From Metabacillus lacus (GTDB lineage: Bacteria; Bacillota; Bacilli; Bacillales; Bacillaceae), in NCBI RefSeq assembly GCF_009674805.1, contig NZ_WKKI01000029.1, forward strand, positions 1 to 51,050: 51,050 nt of DNA, read 5' to 3'. Shown piece after piece: positions 25,638-34,015 of the stretch. Each line of letters opens with the position of its first letter. The first letter of the stretch is position 1. Made by a program: the position numbers and the translations under genes. The notes under the pieces were generated by a model. That model was not told the origin of the DNA. It did not search any database and saw only the letters and a list, made by a program, of their open reading frames with translations.

Positions 25638-26639
25638 TTGAAAGAAGATACAAAAGTATATGACATAACCATTATCGGGGGAGGACCTGTAGGCCTGTTT
25701 ACTGCGTTTTATGGCGGCATGAGACAAGCCAGCGTTAAAATCATCGAAAGCCTGCCGCAGCTTGGAGGCCAATTGTCTGCTCTTTATCCCGAAAAATACA
25801 TATATGATGTAGCAGGTTTTCCAAAAATCCGTGCTCAGGAGCTGGTCGACAACCTAAAAGAGCAAATGGGCCAGTTCGAGCAGGCCATATGCCTGGAGCA
25901 AGCTGTTGAAACTGTTGAAAAACAGGCTGACGGAGTATTCAAACTAACAACCAACAGCGAAACCCATTATACAAAAACAATCATTATTACTGCTGGAAAC
26001 GGTGCATTTAAGCCGAGAAAGCTTGAACTTGAACAAGCAGTGCAATACGAAGGAAGTAACCTTCACTATTTCGTAGATGATTTAAACAAATTTGCCGGAC
26101 AAAGAGTCCTGCTTGCAGGCGGCGGTGATTCTGCAGTTGACTGGGCTTTGATGCTTGAGCCTATTGCTGAGAAAGTGACCTTGGTGCACAGAAGAGATAA
26201 ATTCCGTGCCCATGAACATAGTGTTGAGAACTTAACGAATTCCAGAGTAGATATTAAAACACCTTTTGTCCCTACTGAGATTATCGGTGCTGGTAATATT
26301 GAACAAGTCGTTCTTGAAGAAGTGAAGGGCGAGCGTAAAGAAGTTATTGATGTGGATGCTGTTATCGTGAACTACGGCTTTGTTTCATCTCTTGGACCAA
26401 TTAAAAACTGGGGCCTTGAAATTGAGAAGAATTCCATCTTGGTAAACTCCAGAATGGAAACGAACATTGAAGGAATATATGCTGCCGGTGATATTTGTAC
26501 CTACGATGGCAAGGTAAAATTAATTGCAAGCGGATTTGGCGAAGCGCCAACTGCCGTGAACAATGCGAAAGCATATATGGATCCAAAAGCAAAAGTGCAG
26601 CCCCTGCACAGTACAAGTCTGTTTGAACAAAAGCATTAA
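25638..26639 (+). CDS. yumC: Ferredoxin--NADP+ reductase YumC
   Basis: A 333-residue thioredoxin-reductase-like flavoprotein. [20 protein letters not shown] binds [22 protein letters not shown] binds NADPH, and [20 protein letters not shown] closes the FAD site. There is no CxxC redox pair, which distinguishes it from thioredoxin reductase and fits the YumC ferredoxin/flavodoxin reductase type. The TTG at 25638 follows AGTTAGGGGGACTTATC, and the resulting length fits the family. It diverges from yumB across 367 AT-rich bases that hold a Fur-like site and no other gene. Confidence 0.93.
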   Translation: MKEDTKVYDITIIGGGPVGLFTAFYGGMRQASVKIIESLPQLGGQLSALYPEKYIYDVAGFPKIRAQELVDNLKEQMGQFEQAICLEQAVETVEKQADGVFKLTTNSETHYTKTIIITAGNGAFKPRKLELEQAVQYEGSNLHYFVDDLNKFAGQRVLLAGGGDSAVDWALMLEPIAEKVTLVHRRDKFRAHEHSVENLTNSRVDIKTPFVPTEIIGAGNIEQVVLEEVKGERKEVIDVDAVIVNYGFVSSLGPIKNWGLEIEKNSILVNSRMETNIEGIYAAGDICTYDGKVKLIASGFGEAPTAVNNAKAYMDPKAKVQPLHSTSLFEQKH

Positions 26640-26643
26640 TTTG

Positions 26644-26690
26644 AAAGCTGGTACAAACACCGTAACAGGTGCTGTTGTATCAGCTTTTTT
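26644..26690 (+). terminator. Terminator of yumC
   Basis: AAAGCTGGTACAA and TTGTATCAGCTTT pair around an inner hairpin (ACACC/GGTGCT), followed by seven T residues. Confidence 0.85.
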
Positions 26691-26811
26691 TACTGTCTGG
26701 ATAACTTCTGCAGTTTGACTAGATAGAAGCTTTTCCAGTATTTTGTTGAGATCCCCAATGAATAATGCTGCACTTGGTTACAAATTCTGAAAGGGAATAG
26801 GAGGAATGTAA

Positions 26812-27393
26812 ATGAACACCTTATATCCGCCGCCGGGGCTGCTTGTCCTTGATGTTCAAAATGGCTTTGATGATCCTTATTGGGGAGAACGAAACAATCA
26901 CAAAGCCGAGAAGAACATATTGGAACTTCAAGCTGCTTGGAGAGAAAAAAGCTGGCCTGTCCTGCATTCCCAGCATCTTTCAATGAATATCAGCTCCCCC
27001 TTTCACTATACGAAGAAAAAGGGGATTGCATTTAAAGAAGCGACCAGACCCATGCCGGGCGAGTACGTTTTTCAAAAACAAGTCAATTCCGCTTTTATCG
27101 GGACGCAGCTGGAAGCCGTCTTAAACGATCTGGGGGTTAAGACTGTGGTCATAACAGGGCTGTCCACACAGCATTGTGTTTCTACCACAACTAGAATGAG
27201 TGCCAATCTTGGCTTTACAACTTATCTGGCTGAAGATGCATGTGCAGCTTTTGCCATTACGGATCACAAAGGAACGTTTTACAGTGCAGATGCCGTTCAT
27301 CAAGCTCAGCTTGCTGCACTTCATAAAGAGTTTGCTACAATCGTCAGCACACAGGAAATGCTGCAGCTGATAGAAAAGCTTAAGACCGAATAA
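26812..27393 (+). CDS. Isochorismatase-family cysteine hydrolase
   Basis: A 193-residue protein with the cysteine hydrolase triad: Asp14 (LLVLDVQNGFD), Lys89 (VFQKQVNSAF) and Cys122 (TGLSTQHCVSTT). The family contains isochorismatases, nicotinamidases and other amidases. The small size and TQHCV suggest an amidase-type hydrolase rather than a siderophore enzyme, but the substrate is not determined. The ATG follows AATAGGAGGAATGTAA. It is monocistronic between the yumC terminator and a repeat region. Confidence 0.85.
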   Translation: MNTLYPPPGLLVLDVQNGFDDPYWGERNNHKAEKNILELQAAWREKSWPVLHSQHLSMNISSPFHYTKKKGIAFKEATRPMPGEYVFQKQVNSAFIGTQLEAVLNDLGVKTVVITGLSTQHCVSTTTRMSANLGFTTYLAEDACAAFAITDHKGTFYSADAVHQAQLAALHKEFATIVSTQEMLQLIEKLKTE

Positions 27394-27477
27394 TTGAGTA
27401 AGTCATTTTTTTGTGGAACACTGTATACGTCGACGGAAACCATTTTCAAGCCGCCTCCCCATCACAATGAAGAAAAG

Positions 27478-27672
27478 ATAAGCGGAAGGATTCCGGTTAA
27501 GTTCAGAGAAGGCTGCTTTTTAGAGAAAATAAGAGGATGAGTTCCGCTTAAGCTGCTGAAACCACTCCATTTTAAGGTTTTTCAGCGGCATAACCGGAAA
27601 TCCTCCATTTATTTCAGCCCATTTTCTTCGTTTTTTCTGAATAGGCGGAATTCCTCCGTTTACATATGTACA
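27478..27672. repeat. Copy of the dispersed CGGAA/TTCCG intergenic repeat
   Basis: The gap 27394-27802 contains ATAAGCGGAAGGATTCCGGTTAAG, split here as ATAAGCGGAAGGATT and CCGGTTAAG. It also has GAGTTCCGCTTAAGC, GCATAACCGGAAATCCTCC and GGCGGAATTCCTCCGTTTAC. The same words occur at 138-300, 9648-10105 and 43296-43500. No gene is seen. Confidence 0.65.
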
Positions 27673-27764
27673 CGGGCTTTCATAAGTCGCATTTCCGTTT
27701 TCCTAATTGTTTATGTCAATTGTTGCAATCTAAAGGACTTGATTAGATAAAAAAACTTCTGACT

Positions 27765-27799
27765 AAAAAAGCCTTCGGAAAACAATTCCGAAGGCTTTT
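27765..27799 (-). terminator. Terminator of the small coiled-coil gene
   Basis: AAAAGCCTTCGGAA and TTCCGAAGGCTTTT make a 14-bp stem followed by T residues on the minus strand, directly after the stop. Confidence 0.9.
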
Positions 27800-27802
27800 C
27801 TG

Positions 27803-28015
27803 CTAGTTGGAATGAAAGAGCCTGCTCTCCAGCTCTGCTGATTTCTGAAACAAATCACGGTTTTCCCGGTACAGAACCTCAATCTTCTCCAGCAGCTCTT
27901 TGTCTTCCATATTGTTTTCCAAAGCTTCTGCAATTTCCAGCCTGTTCTGTGCATTTGCCATCTGATCTCTTGCCAGGTCCTTCAGTTCAGTGATAAAGCT
28001 ATTCTTCTCAACCAT
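27803..28015 (-). CDS. Small coiled-coil protein, 70 residues
   Basis: MVEKNSFITELKDLARDQMA is followed by long charged helices rich in Leu, Glu and Lys (ALENNMEDKELLEKIEVLYR), which would form a coiled coil. There is no Cys and no membrane segment. The ATG follows AAAGGTGGTGAAAGAAA, and a strong terminator follows the stop, so it is very likely a real gene. I do not recognise a named family. Confidence 0.7.
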   Translation of the reverse strand: MVEKNSFITELKDLARDQMANAQNRLEIAEALENNMEDKELLEKIEVLYRENRDLFQKSAELESRLFHSN

Positions 28016-28143
28016 TTTCTTTCACCACCTTTTCAGTAATTACCTTATTAGGACTATCCTTTGCTATAGAGAGTTAAGATATTCTCTTTCTATTACTTCA
28101 TACCCGTTAGAAATGCAGACGAAAAGCAATTTTGATTAACATA

Positions 28144-28174
28144 AAAAAAGGCCCCTGAACACTTGGTTCAGGAG
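28144..28174 (-). terminator. Original yutM terminator, now displaced
   Basis: On the minus strand CTCCTGAAC-caagt-GTTCAGGGG is followed by a run of T residues. It lies 60 bases beyond the orphan yutM 3' end at 28233-28332. It was presumably the terminator of yutM before the element entered. Confidence 0.75.
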
Positions 28175-28232
28175 ACTCTTGCCATAAATCATCATATCTT
28201 ACTTACATTCTTTGTGAATATCAGCTATCTAA

Positions 28233-28332
28233 TTAGCACTCTTCAGGTGTTCCCTGATTCACGGCAGTTCTAAAAGAAGACCCACACCCACAGTTTGCAA
28301 TGGCATTGGGGTTATCAATCGTGAACCCTCCG
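28233..28332 (-). pseudogene. Orphan 3' end of yutM (displaced C-terminus)
   Basis: It encodes [20 protein letters not shown] and then [12 protein letters not shown] and a stop. This is the last 32 residues of a YutM protein with both C-terminal cysteines. The intact yutM 1.9 kb away ends RTAMNTGTPENC. The two differ by silent changes and a few substitutions. The orphan has no start and no upstream part. It is the 3' end left behind when an element inserted. Confidence 0.9.
28309..28332. repeat. Attachment-site core, left copy
   Basis: The 24 bases beginning GGGTTATCAATCGTGAACC are identical to 30239-30262. Similarity outside the core continues only on the yutM 3'-end side and stops abruptly at 28333. 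This marks the crossover region and the left end of the element. Confidence 0.8.
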
Positions 28333-28585
28333 GGGGTATACCTACAATAGGTTAAAGCGTGTATTATCAACGTTTGTTAGCGTTTTAAGCACTAATTTTT
28401 ATTCATATTATTCATAAGGGTCTTTAATATCCGACTTCGATAAAAGTCTATTCCTTTCCCTTCATCTTACTCAAAGTCGGCCATATATATAAGCGCTAAT
28501 TCATTAATTATGCGAGGTAACATATGTAAATCTTCTATTAATTTCGCTATAAGTCTATTCTCAAGCATGCGGTCCATGGAAAATT

Positions 28586-28777
28586 GTGAATGCGAAGGAT
28601 TGGTTCGGTATGCTCGTATTGCTAGGCGATAATGAAAAGTCGACAATTACCGTAAGAGTGGAGAAAACGCCGGAAGGGATTTACTATGCGAAGAGTAATC
28701 TCAGAGTGGAGGCGGAAGGTGCTAATGCGCTAGGCTCGGCCGAGCTTGTTTATGAATTATTCAATCAAATGGAATAA
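28586..28777 (+). CDS. Truncated or small ORF inside the yutM element
   Basis: The open frame runs from a stop at 28550 to a TAA at 28775-28777. The first usable start is a GTG at 28586 with no ribosome site. It encodes NAKDWFGMLVLLGDNEKSTI and continues to an acidic end VYELFNQME. The frame is open upstream of the GTG too (CGPWKIV), so this is more likely the 3' remnant of a larger phage gene than a full gene. I do not recognise the family. Confidence 0.4.
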   Translation: MNAKDWFGMLVLLGDNEKSTITVRVEKTPEGIYYAKSNLRVEAEGANALGSAELVYELFNQME

Positions 28778-28798
28778 ATAAAAGAAGACCTTTGGTAT

Positions 28799-29164
28799 TT
28801 ACCTAGGGTCTTTTTGAACTGATTGTGTTGCTTTTTCTATGATGCTATCAATCACTTCATCAGGTAAATTATGATTAATTTTAAACACCATTTGATCTCT
28901 ATGTATGGTGTAGATTTTATTTGTCCTTACACTTGTCTTTTTCTTTAGTTGTACTTCAACATCATATAAAGTTCGTGCTGGACTTTTAGTACAAGAGCAA
29001 ACGATTACATCCTCGGTATCGTTAGAGTCCTCGTTTTTACCTATAATAAAAACAGGTCTTGGTATGACATCTCCATTAGACATTTTAGCTTTTGCAAAGA
29101 AAAACTCGCCTTGATCAGCGTTTGCTCGATCACGGGCGAGCTTTACTCTTTTATCAGGACTCAT
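28799..29164 (-). CDS. MazF/PemK-type toxin, putative mRNA interferase
   Basis: A 121-residue protein. After a short basic N-terminus (MSPDKRVKLARDRA) it has a PemK/MazF-like beta-barrel: QGEFFFAKAKMSNGDVIPR, PVFIIGKNEDSNDTEDVIVC, TKSPARTLYDVEVQL and NKIYTIHRDQMVFKI. It ends in a helix LPDEVIDSIIEKATQSV. MazF-fold toxins cleave mRNA at short sequences; activity here is inferred from the fold. The ATG at 29162-29164 overlaps the upstream gene by 11 bases (ATGAGTCCTGA), the usual coupling of antitoxin and toxin. It lies in the element inserted in yutM. Confidence 0.7.
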   Translation of the reverse strand: MSPDKRVKLARDRANADQGEFFFAKAKMSNGDVIPRPVFIIGKNEDSNDTEDVIVCSCTKSPARTLYDVEVQLKKKTSVRTNKIYTIHRDQMVFKINHNLPDEVIDSIIEKATQSVQKDPR

Positions 29165-29414
29165 AAATCTCTTGCAACTCCTCTTCGTACCAAGAACTGA
29201 AGTAATCATCGATTCTGTCATTTTCTCTTTGATCATTTGCAGAAACGTTTAAAGGACGAACCTCGCTGATACCAAGTTCTCTTTCAATTTGTGATAAGTC
29301 TTTACGTTTTGCCACTAGAATCACTCCCTCATTGTAGGCGAGTCTGTATCCGACATGCCTAACATGCGAGGGCTGATTCAATCGAGAAAAGACATTGGTT
29401 GGTTGATAAGCCAT
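29154..29414 (-). CDS. Putative antitoxin partner of the MazF-like toxin
   Basis: An 86-residue protein. The N-terminal part (MAYQPTNVFSRLNQPSHVRH, then VGYRLAYNEGVILVAKRKDL) is basic and beta-rich. The C-terminal part is strongly acidic (NDRIDDYFSSWYEEELQEIY), as is common for antitoxin tails that wrap a toxin. It is not a recognisable MazE, AbrB or ribbon-helix-helix protein, so the fold is unknown. The ATG follows ATAGGGGAGGAATTAAAT. The antitoxin role is inferred from order, overlap and charge only. Confidence 0.6.
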   Translation of the reverse strand: MAYQPTNVFSRLNQPSHVRHVGYRLAYNEGVILVAKRKDLSQIERELGISEVRPLNVSANDQRENDRIDDYFSSWYEEELQEIYES

Positions 29415-29591
29415 ATTTAATTCCTCCCCTATACGCATGATAACACATATGGAATAGCTCGTCAGTAATTTTTATCCAGTTTGACCCATTTTTTACTTGT
29501 TTTATACATGTATATATACTTTTCCTGTTCTATAGTACTACTAAACTTGTTTTTAAGCCCCACAATACCAATACGGCAGCGCAGGTCGGTT

Positions 29592-29983
29592 CTACATAAC
29601 TCTCATTTGCTTTATGCACTCAATTTCAGCTTTCATCAAATCGATGTCGTTTTTTGGCTCGTTGCCTGCTTTCGTCCTGTTCTTGATTTCCAGGCGTTCG
29701 TTCAGTCTGCTCACCGTTTTCAGTAGCTGCTTAACCGCCTTTGCTGACGGTTAATTCTCCTTTGTCGCCTGTTTGTAAAGCGAATAGATAACGTCCGGAA
29801 TTGCTGCATAGTGTTCCGCTTGATTTCTCGATTAATCATCTTTAAAGCTGACGTCCTAGCGTCAGCGATAAATAGTCTGGTCTGCCGGCTCACACTAACC
29901 TTTTCGGCGATTTCGTCCAACATTAGGCCGTCCTGCTTAGGTTACGCTAGATACTTCGCACCTTCTTTTCGCTTCTTTAAAGC
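29592..29983 (-). pseudogene. Broken phage helix-turn-helix gene (phBC6A51-like)
   Basis: Fragments of one protein are spread over two frames with internal stops: KKRKEGAKYLA, KQDGLMLDEIAEKVSVSRQT, IYR, QAEHYAAIPDVIYSLYKQAT, KAVKQLLKTVSRLNERLEIK and MKAEIECIKQMRVM. The EIAEKVSVSRQT-x-YRW-like helix-turn-helix followed by a helical A-x-x-x-x-P-x-V-x-x-L region is the pattern of phBC6A51-family proteins, which occupy a terminase-small-subunit-like position in Bacillus phages. At least one frameshift and several stops inactivate it. A terminator lies directly upstream. Confidence 0.65.
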
Positions 29984-29985
29984 CA

Positions 29986-30033
29986 CAAAAAACGACCTTC
30001 TGAACGGAATTTTAACCGTTAAAGAAAGTCGTT
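29986..30033 (-). terminator. Terminator supplied by the element to yutM
   Basis: On the minus strand AACGACTTTC...AACGG, a loop, then CCGTT...AGGTCGTT are followed by six T residues. It lies 130 bases after the yutM stop and replaces the displaced original terminator. Confidence 0.8.
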
Positions 30034-30162
30034 ATTCTGTACCCTTAAAGGCGTAGATGAGGGTTGTTTCTATACATCGCCTAACTGAATTATCGCCTCT
30101 TTTACGCTACAATCGGCAATTCCTCCGATTGGGTTACCGTTGTAATATCAACGTCTAAAAAC

Positions 30163-30525
30163 CTAACAATTCTCCGGCGTACCCGTATTCATCGCAGTTC
30201 TAAAAGAAGACCCGCAGCCGCAGTTTGCGATGGCATTCGGGTTATCAATCGTGAACCCTCCGCCCATTAATGATTGCTTATAGTCAATCACGGTTCCCTT
30301 TAAGATGCTGGCACTTTCTTTATCTACAAGAATTTGAAGATCATGAAGCAGGAGCTCTGTATCTTCATCTTTTTTTTCGTGCTCAAAGCCCATTCCATAG
30401 GATAGGCCGCTGCAGCCTCCTCCTTTGATGCTTACTCTGAGATAGGCGCTTTCTTCTTCGTGTTCTTTCATCATATCTTTTATTTGAAGGGCAGCAGATT
30501 CAGTAATTTTGATTAACTCTTCCAT
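30163..30525 (-). CDS. yutM: A-type iron-sulfur carrier YutM (HesB/IscA family)
   Basis: A 120-residue A-type carrier that delivers Fe-S clusters to target proteins. All three family cysteines are present: Cys38 (KGGGCSGLSYG) and Cys102/Cys104 (ANCGCGSSF). The ATG at 30523-30525 follows AAAAGGAGGTATTGCA, and the length equals the family norm. Residues from about 89 to the end are encoded by the duplicated region and probably came with the inserted element; a second 3' end lies at 28233-28332. The protein therefore appears intact and functional but chimeric. dapF lies upstream on the same strand. Confidence 0.93.
   Translation of the reverse strand: MEELIKITESAALQIKDMMKEHEEESAYLRVSIKGGGCSGLSYGMGFEHEKKDEDTELLLHDLQILVDKESASILKGTVIDYKQSLMGGGFTIDNPNAIANCGCGSSFRTAMNTGTPENC
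30239..30262. repeat. Attachment-site core, right copy inside yutM
   Basis: Identical over 24 bases to 28309-28332 and located at codons 88-96 of yutM. Similarity between the two ends also extends, with mismatches, from here to the stop codon. Confidence 0.8.
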
Positions 30526-30604
30526 TGCAATACCTCCTTTTCGTAGAAATCCAACGGAATACCACAAGTATAGCCTGAAAAGCAGCTCCTCTCAAATATT
30601 CCGC

Positions 30605-31468
30605 CTAGGATTTAATATAATAGGTTCCCTTGCAAACTGTTTCAGCAGGGCCTGTCATCATGACAGATCCTTCTTCAGTCCAATTAATGATCAAGTCTCC
30701 TCCTGCCAAATGAACTACCGTGTCTTTCCCCCTGGCAGTATGGTGGTTCAGTACAGAAGAAACAACCGCCGCGCAGGCGCCTGTTCCACACGCCTGTGTC
30801 ACGCCTGATCCTCTTTCCCATACACGAAAGTGAATTTCTCTGTTATTCACAACTTCTACAAATTCCACATTCACACCTTCAGGAAATCTTGGATCTTTTT
30901 CTACAAGTGGTCCTAACGTAGTAAGTGGCGCCTGTTCAATATCATCAACATAGAAAATAAGATGTGGATTTCCCATGGAAACAGCTGTTACATAATGCTG
31001 CTCACCGGAAAACTCCATTTCACCATTAATGAGCCTGGCTTGAGGGTCATCAGCTTTTACAGGAATCTCATTCTGCTGCAGGCGCGGGCTGCCCATATCA
31101 ATCGTCACCTGTTCCACAAGTCCTGATTCCACATGAACGTTTGCTCTTACTAGACCGGACAGGGTTTCTATTAAAAATACCCTTTCTGTCACCAGTTTAT
31201 TCTCATACGCATATTTTGCAACACAGCGAAGGCCGTTGCCGCAGTTTTTCCCTTCAGATCCATCACTGTTAAAAATACGCATTTTGACTGGTGCATGTTC
31301 CGACGGACATATCAGTATCATCCCATCTGAACCAATACCGGTATGTACAGTTGAAACCTGTACTGCTAAAGTTGCCAGTTGTTCCTCTTCCAAATGTTCT
31401 TGAAACATATCTATATATATATAATTGTTGCCAAGTGCGTGCATTTTTGTGAATTGAAATGATTTCAT
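30605..31468 (-). CDS. dapF: Diaminopimelate epimerase
   Basis: A 287-residue PLP-independent epimerase. It converts LL- to meso-diaminopimelate for lysine and peptidoglycan synthesis. The two catalytic cysteines are Cys76 (KNCGNGLRC) and Cys227 (ACGTGACA). The N-terminal [13 protein letters not shown] is also typical. The ATG follows TTCGGAGGACAGC. It stands between yutM and yutK as in B. subtilis. Confidence 0.97.
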   Translation of the reverse strand: MKSFQFTKMHALGNNYIYIDMFQEHLEEEQLATLAVQVSTVHTGIGSDGMILICPSEHAPVKMRIFNSDGSEGKNCGNGLRCVAKYAYENKLVTERVFLIETLSGLVRANVHVESGLVEQVTIDMGSPRLQQNEIPVKADDPQARLINGEMEFSGEQHYVTAVSMGNPHLIFYVDDIEQAPLTTLGPLVEKDPRFPEGVNVEFVEVVNNREIHFRVWERGSGVTQACGTGACAAVVSSVLNHHTARGKDTVVHLAGGDLIINWTEEGSVMMTGPAETVCKGTYYIKS

Positions 31469-31550
31469 GCTGTCCTCCGAAAAATTCTCTTTACTTCAGT
31501 ATAAATTGTCAGTAACGTGTTCACAATAGGAACATCCCCCGTGACATATG

Positions 31551-31586
31551 AAAAACCTCTTACGGATTCACCGTAAGAGGTTTTTT
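31551..31586. terminator. Terminator of yutK
   Basis: AAAACCTCTTACGG-ATTCA-CCGTAAGAGGTTTT is a strong stem with A and T runs on both sides, between yutK and dapF. Confidence 0.9.
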
Positions 31587-31602
31587 GCTTTACTTACCAA
31601 TA

Positions 31603-32826
31603 TTAAAACAGGAACATACCGGCGATCGCTGCACTCAACAGGTTGGCCAAAGTTCCGGCAATGATCGCACGAACACCTAACCGTGCAATATCCTGTCTGC
31701 GGTTCGGAGCAAGTCCGCCAAGTCCGCCAAGCAGAATTGCGATGGAAGAAAGGTTGGCAAAGCCGCAAAGCGCGAAGCTGATAACCGCAACCGTTTTGTC
31801 AGACAGTTCATCAATTTGAAGAGAGAGGTTAGAGTAGGCAACGAATTCATTCAATACAAGCTTCTGCCCAATAAAGCTTCCTGCCTGCACTGCTTCTGCC
31901 CAAGGCACCCCAATGATAAAGGCCAGTGGTGAGAAAAGATAACCTAAAATAAATTCAATGGTTAAGAATTCTGCTCCGAACAATCCGCCAATGGCGCTGA
32001 GAAGGCCGTTTAACATGGCAATCAATGCAATAAATGCGAGAAGCATAGCTCCTACATTCAGAGCAAGCTGAAGGCCTGTAGCTGCACCTTTTGCTGCAGC
32101 ATCAATGACATTTGCCGCATCTTCATCATTTTCCATTTTAATATTTTTCTGCGTTTGTGAAACCTCTGTTTCAGGTATCAGCATTTTCGCCATAATTAAT
32201 CCTGCCGGAGCAGCCATAAAGCTTCCAGCCAGCAGATATTCCAGCGGAATGCCAAGTGCAGCATAACCAAACAATACTGAACCTGCAACTGACGCTAGAC
32301 CCCCTGTCATAACAGCAAACAGTTCTGATTTTGTCATTTTGCTGATATAAGGACGCACAACCAGAGGAGCTTCCGTCTGGCCAACAAAAATGTTGGCAGC
32401 CGCAGACAGTGATTCAGCTTTGCTCGTGCCAAGCAGCTTGGAAAGTCCTCCGCCAAGAATTTTAATGATCCATTGCATGATTCCTAAGTAGTAAAGAACA
32501 GAAATTAGAGAGGAGAAAAAGATAATAATCGTTAACACATTAAAGGCAAAAATAAATCCTGTTGCCTGTGAAGGATCCCCTAATGAACCAAATAGAAACC
32601 CGACACCTTCTCCCGCAAACCCAATAACCTGCTGTACTGCTTCAGTCAATTGTTTAAAAGCATTCCGTCCTGTTTCCCATCGCAGTACAATAAAAGCAAA
32701 CAGAATTTGTATAGCCAGACCCCCGGCTATCGTTCTTACGTTAATTCTTTTCTTGTTTTCAGACAATAAAAAAGCGATCACAAAAATAGTTGTAATCCCA
32801 AGAATACCCCACAAAAAGTTATTCAC
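31603..32826 (-). CDS. yutK: CNT-family nucleoside transporter YutK
   Basis: A 407-residue concentrative nucleoside transporter (NupC-like). Family motifs are [63 protein letters not shown] and [22 protein letters not shown]. About ten membrane segments are present. It imports nucleosides with H+ or Na+. The GTG at 32824-32826 was chosen because GGGGTGAAAGTA precedes it; a GTG three codons upstream is part of that site. It is monocistronic, with its own terminator before dapF. Confidence 0.9.
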   Translation of the reverse strand: MNNFLWGILGITTIFVIAFLLSENKKRINVRTIAGGLAIQILFAFIVLRWETGRNAFKQLTEAVQQVIGFAGEGVGFLFGSLGDPSQATGFIFAFNVLTIIIFFSSLISVLYYLGIMQWIIKILGGGLSKLLGTSKAESLSAAANIFVGQTEAPLVVRPYISKMTKSELFAVMTGGLASVAGSVLFGYAALGIPLEYLLAGSFMAAPAGLIMAKMLIPETEVSQTQKNIKMENDEDAANVIDAAAKGAATGLQLALNVGAMLLAFIALIAMLNGLLSAIGGLFGAEFLTIEFILGYLFSPLAFIIGVPWAEAVQAGSFIGQKLVLNEFVAYSNLSLQIDELSDKTVAVISFALCGFANLSSIAILLGGLGGLAPNRRQDIARLGVRAIIAGTLANLLSAAIAGMFLF

Positions 32827-33057
32827 TACTTTCACCCCATTTAATTACTTAGAAAGACCATAATAAAATAACAATAATCCTGTAAGTTGTCCACTTTTTC
32901 TCGACATTTTCTTCCTAAATTCGACACATCCAGAAATTGGTTGAAATAACAGTAGTCTTTTCCCATTAAAAACATTTTTTACACAGGTACTTTATCCCTA
33001 AAAATCGGTGGTTGTTGTGGTACAATTTACCTAAACAACTTTTCGTAAAGGGATTGA

Positions 33058-33801
33058 ATGACTGTGAACGCTTCTGAATATTTATATGATAAACAACTAA
33101 ATTGTCCAGTATGCATGAAGTTCTTCCAAACGAAGAAAGTCCGCTCCTCTAAAATTCGCATTCTCTCTCATGACACTGATTTTTGTTCACATTACCTGGA
33201 TAACGATTGCAATCCGCTTTTTTATTATGTTAACGTTTGCCCGTCCTGCGGATACGCTTATTCCGATCACTCCCAGCTGACCCTAACGTCAGCTGCCAAA
33301 GCTGCCATTCACAATCACATCAGCTCAAAATGGAATGGATCAGATTATGGAATAATCCGCTCTAAGCTGCAGGCAATCCAAGCTTATAAGCTCGGAATAC
33401 TATCAGCTTCCCTTTCAAATGAACTGCATATTATCAAAGCGGGTATGTTTCTGAGACTGGCCTGGCTGTACCGGACTTTGTTTGACAATGGTGCAGAAGA
33501 GGAAAAACGATTTATGAGTGCTGCTCTTCAGGAGTATATACAATCCTATATGAATCTTGACTTTGAAACAGCGGGCTACTCTGAAACCAGACTACTGTAT
33601 CTTATCGGTGAATTAAGCAGAAGAACTGGAAATAAGCAGCAAGCTACAATCTACTTTTCCCGAATTATCCAAAATCAGTCCTCAATAAAAGAAAAAAGGT
33701 TGATTTTGATGGCGAAGGAAAGGTGGCAGGATGTAAGAAACGGTCTTATTGGAGGAGAAGCTCTCACATCTGCTGAGGATTCTGTTGATATACATAGATA
33801 G
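33058..33801 (+). CDS. DUF2225 family protein
   Basis: A 247-residue protein with two CxxC pairs near the N-terminus: CPVC at 16-19 and CPSCGYAYSD at 61-64. These suggest a zinc-ribbon-like module. The remainder is helical (AAIHNHISSKWNGSDYGIIR, then TRLLYLIGELSRRTGNKQQA), which looks TPR-like. This is the DUF2225 family of Firmicutes; its function is not known to me. The ATG at 33058 follows AAAGGGATTGA. It diverges from yutK. Confidence 0.82.
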   Translation: MTVNASEYLYDKQLNCPVCMKFFQTKKVRSSKIRILSHDTDFCSHYLDNDCNPLFYYVNVCPSCGYAYSDHSQLTLTSAAKAAIHNHISSKWNGSDYGIIRSKLQAIQAYKLGILSASLSNELHIIKAGMFLRLAWLYRTLFDNGAEEEKRFMSAALQEYIQSYMNLDFETAGYSETRLLYLIGELSRRTGNKQQATIYFSRIIQNQSSIKEKRLILMAKERWQDVRNGLIGGEALTSAEDSVDIHR

Positions 33802-33971
33802 GACGGTCCATCGAGTGCCGGCAGGCTAGGTTAAGTAACTCTGGTAGGATCAAAGTGACAATTGTCACGTTTGCGTAAGATAGAAAAGCTGGGCTTATTT
33901 TACTTTTGTTGCTGCATTCATCCGGAATAAAAACAACAAATCTATCCTTGTCGGCACATAGCCTTACATAC

Positions 33972-34006
33972 AAAAAAGGCGCCTCAAAAGCAACCTTTGA
34001 GACACC
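33972..34006 (-). terminator. Terminator of yuzB
   Basis: On the minus strand GGTGTCTCAAAGG and CTTTTGAGGCGCC pair with a few mismatches, followed by six T residues. Confidence 0.7.
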
Positions 34007-34015
34007 CTCATACCT

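Larger units (their letters stand above)
28309..30262. mobile_element. 1.93-kb remnant of an integrative element in yutM
   Basis: The DNA between the two copies of the yutM 3' end carries a truncated ORF, a toxin gene with an overlapping partner, a broken phage helix-turn-helix gene and a terminator. None of these belongs to the conserved yut gene order. The duplicated core shows integration into the 3' part of yutM, with the incoming element supplying a replacement end so that the gene stays intact. No integrase or structural genes remain, so it is a deletion remnant or depends on a partner elsewhere. The boundary is precise on the left (28332/28333); the right boundary lies somewhere within the yutM similarity. 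Confidence 0.8.

Noticed and set aside
29720-29923. Intact small basic protein inside the yutM element
   Set aside because: The frame starts within a longer decayed phage helix-turn-helix gene and its second half is out of frame with the true sequence. It is a by-product of a frameshift.
33764-33973. Minus-strand 69-codon frame after the DUF2225 gene
   Set aside because: It overlaps the end of that gene, has no ribosome site, and its composition is not protein-like.
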